This document shows, in pieces, positions 60,901 through 64,000 of a stretch of DNA of 64,000 nucleotides. The notes beneath the pieces are model-generated. The model saw nothing but the letters and a program-made list of their open reading frames with translations. It did not search any database and was not told the origin of the DNA. Numbering within the stretch: the first letter of the stretch is position 1; every line of letters starts with the position of its first letter. The DNA is taken from positions 16,626,001-16,690,000 of the forward strand of contig NC_072805.1 of assembly GCF_028583425.1 (NCBI RefSeq). The letters are read 5' to 3'. Source of the stretch: Eublepharis macularius (Eukaryota; Chordata; Lepidosauria; Squamata; Eublepharidae). Position numbers and translations under genes: made by a program.

Positions 60901-63248
60901 TTTGGTCAAGATCCCTAGCGCACCACTCCCAGAAACCTGACCGGAGCAGGCACCAGGAAAGGTACCAATAATAAATAATAGCTTGGCCCCAGAGCCTGAC
61001 AGCAGCCCTGGAACTTGAAGGGGTAGATCTCTATCCCATCACACACAAAGTAAATTCAAGCTCCAATGCACTCTCTTTATCAAAATGCAAACAGCAACTG
61101 TCTCTCCCTCTCCACTGTCTGCAAAGTCAGAGCTGGGAGCTCCCCTCCCCCCTGTTCTTTGCTCCCTTGCTGTAACAAATTTGAAGCTCCACACTTGAAA
61201 GGAAGACTTGCCTATCAAGCTAAATTGGGCTTAGATTGGGGTTTCCAGGGCAACAGCAGGAGTTCAGACAGAGTTCAGACAATCCCTGCCTAAGTTGCCA
61301 AGGGAATTGATTGCAGGTGCCAGACTGTCTGGCTTGACGAACAGCAAGACAAACAGCAACAAACGAGGCTTGCAACAACCACCTGTTCGTTTAGAATGGG
61401 GCCTCACAAACAGCTTGTTCGCAAACAGCAGATTGGGCTGTTCGTGGCTTTTTTTTGTTTCTATTGCTGTTCGTGCCCATCTCTAGTTGTAATAAAAGGT
61501 GCAGCAGGTTCTCTGAATTCCCATCTTTCATTTTTTAAAAAGTAAGTTCCTTGCATTGCAGAGATATGCCTTTTCCCTTATATCTCCACAAGGGAAGGGG
61601 CTAGAGAATTACTTTTTTGTTAACCAAAACTGGGAATTCAGAGAACCTGCTGCACCTTTTTTTACAATACTAGCAACAAAGTCCGTTGTGGGAAAAAATA
61701 CATTGGGCTCTAGAAAGGGGAGGGTGGGCAGGTGGGAATTGCCTCCTCCTCCGTGACTGATCCTGGCTGGGGGAAGGAGGCATTGCCTCCTGCTCCATGC
61801 CTGATCCCAGCCAGGTGAAGGCAGGGGGTGGGCATTAGCACCTGCTCCTTGTCTGATACTGGCCATGTGAAGGGGTGGTGGGCATTGCTGCCTGCTCTGC
61901 ACCTGATCCCAGCCAGGTGAGGGGGGCAGGCATTGCCACCTGCTCCGCTCCTGATCCCAGCTGGGTGAAGGCGGGGGCTGGCATTGCCACCTGCTCCCTC
62001 CTGCTCCTGGCCTGGGCTTCCTGCCGTGGTGCACTATCTGGAGGGACAGGCTGCCTCGCCTGGACTTCCCTCTGTGGCAGCGCTCTCTGGTGGCGCACCA
62101 GGGTAGGAAGTGAGTCATCTGGAACACGCTTACTCTTTTATATTACAATATTAAATTAATCTATCAATATGAAATTTACGATTTTGAAAAAAAAAATTGC
62201 AAAAGCCCTGGTGGCCTGGTGAGTAGGGTGGTGACCACTTCTGCTGCCCGAAAAAGCAGCACAATTTGTAAAGCACACAGCCACTGCTGCTCTGAGCTCT
62301 GTCCCAACAGAGGTCAGTTTGCCTCACCAGTGCTGGCCTCCACCGCCTGGCTCTGGATCAGTCAGGGCAGGGCTCTCCAGTTTGGATGGGGGAAAATTAG
62401 GTATGGGTGGTGGAGCTGCTCCCTTTTTAGGCATTCCCATGCAATCTTTTTTCAAAATTCAGCCCTTACTGTATATCAATGTATCAATCTATCAATATAA
62501 GCATGCACAAAAATAAAAATGTGTGTGTGCTGTGACATCACTGATGATGCGACCAATGATGACAGTGCCCTCACTGAATGATGACAATGCCTTCAGTGCC
62601 CTCACTGAAAACCCTGATTATTTAAGGCACATGAAGAATGGACTTCACAACTGTAAAAATGCAAAGGGAGGGCAGGCATGTGGAAGAACTGCACCCAAAT
62701 TAGTTCTAATGCTTAGGGATCGACTGCTAAGAAAATCAAGAATGAATCGAGTGTGTTTTTTTTTAAAAAAAACCTCAATTGGCAACCTTTTGCCTGTCCT
62801 TCAAGGACAGATATCCGTTGATTAATTTAATCACTAAAGGCTGTAAGGAAATCTGTTAGGAAGACCAATGGCCTGATCTAAGAAAAGGCAGTTTCAAATA
62901 TTCATCAGAATGCACAGTAGGACAGGGATATTCGATTATCTCCCATGTTTTAAAAAACTCCACCCTGCAAATTGAAAAGAAGCATGTCAGACTAGAGCGC
63001 TGTTCCATAGTATGCTAGTTTTCAACACACCCAGGGTTTCTGATATGGGAAATTATGTTTTTCTAAATGAGTGGATTGGCCATCAAATTCATGTGCACAA
63101 GGCAAGCTACCAAAAGATTCTGTTAACTTACTGACGAATTGTACCTTCAATAACGTTTGCAAGTATGTTGCATACCAGTGGCTTCCTACATACACTTTGA
63201 CAATGTGATGGAGTGAAAAGACCGCAATTTCTGCTGTCCAGTCTGCAC
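36860..63248 (-). CDS. KCTD19: KCTD19 (BTB/POZ-domain protein), last nine exons
   Basis: Nine minus-strand exons with matching phases encode about 552 C-terminal residues of a protein that I recall as about 926 residues in human. The first exons here ([52 protein letters not shown]) form a BTB-like fold. Then come a long poorly conserved exon with [16 protein letters not shown] and a C-terminal module ([16 protein letters not shown] to [10 protein letters not shown]). In mammals KCTD19 works in pachytene spermatocytes with ZFP541 and HDAC1/2, and is needed for male meiosis. The remaining 5' exons lie beyond 64000. Large introns hold an L1, a Helitron and hAT elements, none of which interrupts an exon. 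Identification rests on recalled family sequence and on the convergent PLEKHG4 neighbour; no search was run. Confidence 0.9.
37342..37443 (-). CDS. KCTD19: KCTD19 exon, C-terminal module
   Basis: Exactly 34 codons, phase 0/0: [17 protein letters not shown] and [15 protein letters not shown]. Two AG acceptors lie nine bases apart in frame; the outer one (ggtttcttgcag) is used because it follows the better pyrimidine tract and matches family length. Donor GAA|gtaagt. Confidence 0.92.
38012..38166 (-). CDS. KCTD19: KCTD19 exon, C-terminal module
   Basis: 155 bp. The first two bases complete an Asp codon, then [35 protein letters not shown] and [11 protein letters not shown]. Acceptor tttgccctcttag, donor TGG|gtaagc. 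It is Cys/Phe-rich helical sequence and among the best conserved of the gene. Confidence 0.93.
39148..39372 (+). repeat. GTTGCC-ended short repeat, copy 2
   Basis: Starts gttgccaacctccaggtggt, contains cagttcccctggagaaaata and ends caggaatttcccaaact with ggctggcaaccct. Terminal gttgcca/tggcaac are inverted. Confidence 0.7.
39396..39615 (-). repeat. tRNA-derived SINE, minus orientation, family 1
   Basis: Tail complement ttaatttatacccccatttt, middle tcacaacaaccttgcgagg, then a degenerate B-box complement near ctgggtcttcc. Confidence 0.6.
39655..39945. mobile_element. TTAGTCTG foldback element, nearly complete with unique interior
   Basis: The outer piece tttgctacttcagactaaca is at 39675. The interior atatttggccagtttccttc and ctgccctcc is the complement of the interior at 13495-13560. 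The right arm gatgaagagagctgtgtgcc runs to aaggtgctgctggactcttt. A second oppositely oriented arm follows at 39998. Confidence 0.65.
39998..40125 (+). repeat. TTAGTCTG foldback repeat, single arm
   Basis: gaggagtgagccgtgttagt, then aagagtccagtagcaccttt and gcataagctttcgagaacca to cttcgtcaga, a complete consensus-like arm. It faces the arm of 39855-39935 across about 60 bp. Confidence 0.75.
40465..40560 (+). repeat. Diverged relative of the TTAGTCTG arm
   Basis: gtggcactgtagaagcctaa, caaaagtttattccagcatc and cacacttcttccaatgcatg follow the same order as the arm consensus, with many substitutions. Confidence 0.45.
41059..41310. mobile_element. hAT-type MITE, 252 bp, copy 2 (inverted relative to copy 1)
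   Basis: The same palindromic element as at 4594-4843, in the opposite orientation. The flanks cttgtctt (41051-41058) and ctcgtctt (41311-41318) agree at 7 of 8 bases. Close similarity of the two copies suggests fairly recent mobilisation by a hAT transposase encoded elsewhere. Confidence 0.9.
41571..41815 (+). repeat. tRNA-derived SINE, plus orientation, full length (Sauria-SINE-like)
   Basis: The head gtggtatagtggttagcatt (A box) and aggttcgaatccctcctc (near-perfect B box) are tRNA-like. Then come tgctgggtgactttgggc, cccagggttgttgtgatgat and a tail ataaatgaaatcaatcaata. It begins with the gagccagtgtggt-type head typical of squamate tRNA SINEs. Best-preserved copy in the window. Confidence 0.8.
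42598..42789 (-). CDS. KCTD19: KCTD19 exon, start of the C-terminal module
   Basis: 192 bp, phase 1/1. The acceptor is ctttctctccacag and the donor AGAG|gtatgg. It encodes [18 protein letters not shown], then [15 protein letters not shown] and [12 protein letters not shown]. The upstream intron (8.2 kb) is the one that received the full-length L1. Confidence 0.9.
43577..43590 (+). repeat. L1 target-site duplication, left
   Basis: gctgcagaatttgc, identical to 49731-49744 immediately after the L1 poly(A). The preceding aaa also matches but cannot be told from the tail. Confidence 0.92.
43591..44502 (+). promoter_or_regulatory. L1 5' UTR, expected internal promoter
   Basis: 912 bases before the ORF1 start. 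It is GC-rich at the beginning (gccggcggggtgaaaatagc, agcccgcggccgac) and turns A-rich towards ORF1. L1 5' UTRs act as internal polymerase II promoters. No specific factor site is claimed. Confidence 0.6.
44503..45297 (+). CDS. L1 ORF1 protein (RNA-binding chaperone)
   Basis: 264 residues. About 10-105 is a Lys/Glu-rich heptad coiled coil ([17 protein letters not shown] onward) that would trimerise. About 110-190 is an RRM-like domain starting [13 protein letters not shown], with [16 protein letters not shown] in place of the usual L1 HRxG loop. About 190-264 is the C-terminal domain ([18 protein letters not shown], ending [10 protein letters not shown]). The frame is intact. It forms the L1 ribonucleoprotein with its own RNA. 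Confidence 0.9.
   Translation: MSKKEWQSAIENLDKNLDKKLLDMIKELKDTKLELIKEVKEVTQTVKSELSEVKKGMETIRSELQGTQQRVKTVEDAMENLADTQQTEMRLVKGRMSVAETKHMEKQLRFRGLPEVEGKSAQEQMTEVLAEYLGKEEEEVVAILDVAYRVNSRIATQRKLPRDVIVQFTTRNMKERIVTKQFQDPLEIDGKTIIIMKELPRSVLLDRKKYKVLIQILKDMKIRYRWELPEGVSFEFGGAKKRIRSEREMERFIKDNEKDLPTRS
45294..49051 (+). pseudogene. L1 ORF2 (endonuclease-reverse transcriptase), one frameshift
   Basis: Start ATG overlaps the ORF1 stop as ATGA. Frame 1 (45294-45608) has the endonuclease beginning [11 protein letters not shown] and LQETH. The frame then changes near 45580-45600, consistent with loss of one base, and stays open for 1156 codons. Downstream motifs: LAGDFNGV and SDHNPI (endonuclease), [50 protein letters not shown] and the catalytic FADDIML (reverse transcriptase), and a C-terminal [18 protein letters not shown] Cys/His cluster. 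All catalytic residues I can check are present. Confidence 0.92.
49617..49641 (+). other. G-rich tract in the L1 3' UTR
   Basis: G8, G3 and G5 runs separated by short A spacers. L1 3' UTRs of several vertebrates carry a polypurine tract able to form G-quadruplexes. This one lies about 90 bases before the poly(A). Confidence 0.7.
49701..49730 (+). terminator. L1 poly(A) signal and poly(A) tail
   Basis: AATAAA at 49701-49706, then aatttttc and an uninterrupted A16 that abuts the target duplication. Confidence 0.85.
49731..49744 (+). repeat. L1 target-site duplication, right
   Basis: gctgcagaatttgc, identical to 43577-43590. Confidence 0.92.
49900..50087. mobile_element. GGCC-ended palindromic MITE, 188 bp
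   Basis: ggccgttttcacactgctta at the left and the complement of agcagtatgaaaatggcc at the right. The arms share tttctcatgcgagatttg/caaatctcgtgtgaga. Same family as 34369-34558 and 26506-26686, with more CpG decay than the latter. Confidence 0.75.
50256..50504. repeat. Purine-rich dispersed repeat related to 25028-25450
   Basis: caagcccttgtaggttaccc, the near-duplicate phrase gagcaactggggtaga (twice), and an A/G-rich block with gaggcaggaaaagggaagag. Same order of blocks as at 25028-25450, in reverse. Confidence 0.5.
50505..50745 (-). repeat. tRNA-derived SINE, minus orientation, family 1
   Basis: Tail complement aataaataaatgataactgg, body tgccccactcagagcgctga, B-box complement gggattcaaaccagcaga and head complement accacttaaccactgtgct. 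Confidence 0.75.
51031..51685 (-). CDS. KCTD19: KCTD19 large exon, linker region
   Basis: 655 bp, phase 0 in and 1 out. The acceptor has a C/T tract ending ttttgcag and the donor is G|gtgaga. The product starts [15 protein letters not shown], contains [15 protein letters not shown], the Pro/Lys stretch [12 protein letters not shown] and the best-conserved string [16 protein letters not shown], and ends [11 protein letters not shown]. Mostly low-complexity, probably unstructured sequence, as in the mammalian protein. Confidence 0.9.
51942..52212. mobile_element. TTAGTCTG foldback element flanked by aataaaccc
   Basis: The left arm gaaggagttagccatgttag is complete. The interior shows rearranged, repeated arm pieces (cataagagagaaccacagct, gaacataagctttcgagaac, gacgaagagagctgtggttc). 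The right arm stops at ctactgggctcttta. Nine bases aataaaccc flank it on both sides (51933-51941 and 52213-52221). Confidence 0.75.
52839..52950 (-). CDS. KCTD19: KCTD19 exon, variable region start
   Basis: One base plus 37 codons from [17 protein letters not shown] to EDPQDVQ, with acceptor attgctttgcag. Two donors six bases apart keep phase 0: CAA|gtactt (end 52839, used here) and GAT|gtacaa (end 52845). Conservation is low, as expected where the protein leaves the BTB fold. The call rests on phase and on the pattern W..Q.E....EAF. Confidence 0.72.
53385..53744. mobile_element. CTGAGAG-ended MITE, 360 bp
   Basis: ctgagagccaaactacaagt at the left and the complement of tgtagcctggctctcag at the right. 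The arms are the same as at 15311-15516, but the interior holds an extra C-rich/(CA)n block of about 150 bp (around 53515-53640), apparently gained or retained only in this copy. Confidence 0.75.
53755..54250 (-). mobile_element. Non-LTR retrotransposon (R4/Dong-like) 3' end, minus
   Basis: The minus frame at 53850-54248 includes [39 protein letters not shown] and [13 protein letters not shown], a C-terminal CPCG...H/R..L..C pattern of site-specific-type LINEs. 5'-truncated, with an A-rich end towards 53760. It ends only about 95 bp from a KCTD19 exon. Confidence 0.6.
54301..54332. repeat. (TG)n-G10 simple repeat beside a KCTD19 donor
   Basis: tgtgtgtgtg followed by G10, about 11 bases inside the intron below the exon ending at 54343. 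On the coding strand the intron therefore starts with the donor, then C10 and (CA)n. Confidence 0.75.
54343..54426 (-). CDS. KCTD19: KCTD19 short exon
   Basis: An 84-bp exon: one base, 27 codons ([15 protein letters not shown] to SDTY), two bases. Acceptor aactgacag, donor AG|gtaaag. It sits between a G10/(TG)n simple repeat just inside the downstream intron and fragments of a LINE at 53850-54248. Residues match the family segment that follows LFLPSEFK. Confidence 0.9.
54841..55045 (+). repeat. GTTGCC-ended short repeat, copy 3
   Basis: gttgccaacctccaggtggg, ctggagatctcccagaatta, cagtcccactggagaagg and gagctggcaatct, the most complete copy here. Terminal inverted repeats are short and imperfect. 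Confidence 0.75.
55801..56483 (-). pseudogene. Helitron ORF remnant A: N-terminal piece and shortened PIF1-type helicase
   Basis: Two minus frames. 56208-56483 has Helitron N-terminal-like text ([19 protein letters not shown]). 55801-56163 has helicase text ([37 protein letters not shown]) that jumps from LFLKVGAP straight to the terminal KEVLQ, losing about 150 residues including the last helicase motifs. The Rep and most helicase motifs are missing. Confidence 0.75.
56995..57530 (-). pseudogene. Helitron ORF remnant B: C-terminal PIF1-type helicase
   Basis: [19 protein letters not shown] to [19 protein letters not shown], then [19 protein letters not shown] and [16 protein letters not shown], the C-terminal superfamily-1B helicase motifs (NKSQGQ, YVVCSRV). 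The frame changes once before the terminal YKEVLQ. It retains exactly the segment that remnant A lacks. Confidence 0.8.
58040..58255 (+). repeat. tRNA-derived SINE, plus orientation, family 1
   Basis: Degenerate head (aggttcacatctccactcgg), then cactgggtgaccatgggcc, aacctacctcacagagttg and a tail aagtaaataaataa. Confidence 0.65.
58645..58890 (-). repeat. tRNA-derived SINE, minus orientation, near full length
   Basis: Tail/body complement cgatttatataccacccttt and cactcagagcggtttacaaa, middle accctgtgaggtaggtgggg, head complement ggaatcaaacctggttctcc and cttaacctctacaccaaa. It ends about 150 bp from a KCTD19 exon. Confidence 0.8.
59038..59180 (-). CDS. KCTD19: KCTD19 exon (BTB-like core)
   Basis: 143 bp, phase 0 in and 2 out, acceptor tttgtttcccaccag, donor AA|gtgagt. 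It encodes [17 protein letters not shown], then [16 protein letters not shown] and [11 protein letters not shown], typical BTB strand-helix text. It has no start codon and is short. The opposite strand also reads open here, which makes it easy to miss. Confidence 0.92.
59250..59590 (+). mobile_element. 3' tail of a retroelement with a hammerhead-like core
   Basis: The tail has cacctctgaagatgccagcc, then acagctgctggcgaaacgtc and acagcccggaaaacccacaa, ending in caacaacca. GCCAGC and GCTGGC can pair as a 6-bp stem between CTGAAGA and GAAA, resembling hammerhead ribozyme boxes CTGATGA and GAAA. Penelope-like elements are known to carry hammerheads, so that family is my guess; an L2/CR1-type tail is the alternative. 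No hairpin for stem III is visible. Confidence 0.4.
60726..61485. mobile_element. hAT-type non-autonomous element, ~760 bp
   Basis: Terminal inverted repeats TAGAGATGGGC(A)TGAAC and gttcgtGCCCATCTCTA. Flanks gtagtaat (60718-60725) and gttgtaat (61486-61493) agree at 7 of 8 bases. Subterminal gttcgttgttcgttgttcgt repeats are present at the left and related gttcg motifs at the right, plausible transposase-binding sites. No transposase frame. Confidence 0.85.
61494..61660. repeat. Inverted repeat with perfect 30-bp arms
   Basis: Arms 61494-61523 and 61631-61660 are exact complements (aaaggtgcagcaggttctct, gaattccca), with a 107-bp loop. The left arm touches the hAT target duplication, so the hAT element inserted at this arm's outer edge. 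Confidence 0.85.
61672..62150 (-). mobile_element. Possible non-autonomous Helitron-like element
   Basis: The minus strand ends cggactttgttgCTAG before T at about 61672, resembling a Helitron 3' end. The interior carries a minisatellite, as many non-autonomous Helitrons do. The 5' TC end was not securely found; the upper limit near 62150 is a guess from the AT-rich stretch there. Confidence 0.3.
61757..62000. repeat. Minisatellite, about 50-bp unit, five units
   Basis: Units begin ctgatcc(c/t)(a/g)gc(c/t) at 61757, 61801, 61853, 61903 and 61951 and contain ggcattgccacctgctcc variants. The period ranges from 44 to 52 bases. Confidence 0.8.
63145..63248 (-). CDS. KCTD19: KCTD19 exon (BTB-like, first in window on this strand)
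   Basis: The acceptor is gtgtcttttag. Two bases complete a codon, then 34 codons [16 protein letters not shown] to YLQTLLK follow. The donor AAG|gtacaa is weak. A better-looking gtaagt lies 13 bases further on, but only the gtacaa site gives phase 0, which the next exon needs, and it also stops where family homology stops. Confidence 0.85.
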
Positions 63249-64000
63249 CTAAAAGACACATTCCATATTGTACAGAACAGAATATGACACATATTGAAGA
63301 TCTGGAAACACAGAGGTATGAGTTCATGGACTGCAGGGGGGGGCATGGTCAACAACTTGATCCAGGGAACTCCTTGCTGCTGGGATGTCTTGCATAATGT
63401 TTTAGCTCATGAAAGGAATAACACAGAAGCTACAGAACTGCCTCTCCCCCACCTGTCCCATGGCCTTTTCCTTATCACTCTTACAGCTGAGGTTCTGATA
63501 GTCACCAATGGTCAATAAAACCATAAGGATTCCATGTAATACAGGGCCTAAGTGCATGTATGTCTTTGTGTTACATGCTGCCCCCACATACTGAAGAATT
63601 TAATCTTTTTGGACCACTACTATAAATGCTCAATAAAGCAACATTTGCAACACCAGGCTAAAATCCAGCCCATGCTGAAGTTTAATGTATGGTGGCAACA
63701 AATTCAACAAAAATGTTGCAAGTTTATACAATATGAATCCACAATAATCTGTGTAAATGGATTCTTGGCAGGCTCATGCGCATGTGTTTTTGTGCAAAGC
63801 TAACAAAACAGAATGCTGCATGTTCTTAACGGCAGCTTTTAAGGACTGGAGATACTTTGCTTTTTTGGTGCTCTTTAGTAAGATCCAAAGTGGATGTTTC
63901 AGGTCTCCTTCACAGCTAGATGTGCAAGGTCACCGGGAGTTTGTGCATCTGACTATAGGGGATAGCAAGCTCCACCATATATTATGGTGAAATACAGAAG
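63249..64000. other. KCTD19 intron, no exon recognised
   Basis: No minus-strand frame here matches the family residues expected before ADWTAEI. A phase-compatible frame at 63402-63587 was considered and not accepted. Sequence looks unique, without clear repeats. Confidence 0.5.

Noticed and set aside
63132-63144. Stronger donor (gtaagt) 13 bases beyond the chosen end of the KCTD19 exon
   Set aside because: It gives phase 1 and extra residues VQFV, while the following exon requires phase 0 and continues the homology directly.
63402-63587. Minus-strand frame containing GILMVLLTIGDYQNLS with a gtaaga donor, phase-compatible with the next KCTD19 exon
   Set aside because: Its residues do not resemble what precedes ADWTAEI in the family, and the acceptor lacks a pyrimidine tract.

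Overview
The window is vertebrate nuclear DNA, almost certainly from a squamate reptile (lizard group). The evidence is two split vertebrate genes with canonical splice sites, plus a repeat load typical of squamates: tRNA-derived and 5S-rRNA-derived SINEs, an L1 with separate ORF1 and ORF2, a Helitron, hAT miniature elements and many foldback MITEs. There is nothing prokaryotic: no operon, CRISPR array or phage. I recognised no retrovirus or LTR element.

Positions 1534-31769 (+) carry 13 consecutive exons of PLEKHG4 (puratrophin-1), a Rho-family guanine nucleotide exchange factor. The exons encode 987 codons in one continuous reading frame: spectrin-like helices, a linker, the DH domain, the PH domain and an acidic/Ser-rich tail. 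The N-terminal part lies left of the window, and the last few residues are not securely placed. One intron, after the first PH exon, uses a GC donor.

Positions 36860-63248 (-) carry the last nine exons of KCTD19, a BTB-domain protein known from meiotic male germ cells. All exon phases agree, and the stop codon overlaps an AATAAA signal. The N-terminal part lies right of the window. The two genes are convergent (tail to tail), as I recall for the human 16q22.1 neighbourhood, about 5 kb apart. No other host gene was found.

The introns and the intergenic gap are full of mobile DNA. The KCTD19 intron at 42.8-51.0 kb holds a full-length L1 (43591-49730) with a 14-bp target-site duplication, an open ORF1 and an ORF2 with one apparent frameshift. 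The intron at 54.4-59.0 kb holds a composite, internally deleted Helitron (55518-57681) inserted between A and T. Two copies of a 250-bp hAT-type element (4594-4843, 41059-41310) and one of about 760 bp (60726-61485) have 8-bp target duplications. Several palindromic MITE families recur, and one repeat tail has been amplified into six 52-bp tandem units (13177-13488).

No clearly new biological system is evident. The items most worth checking are the GC-AG intron, the stop/poly(A) overlap in KCTD19, the young L1, the chimeric Helitron, a hammerhead-like core in a repeat tail, and the unnamed foldback families.
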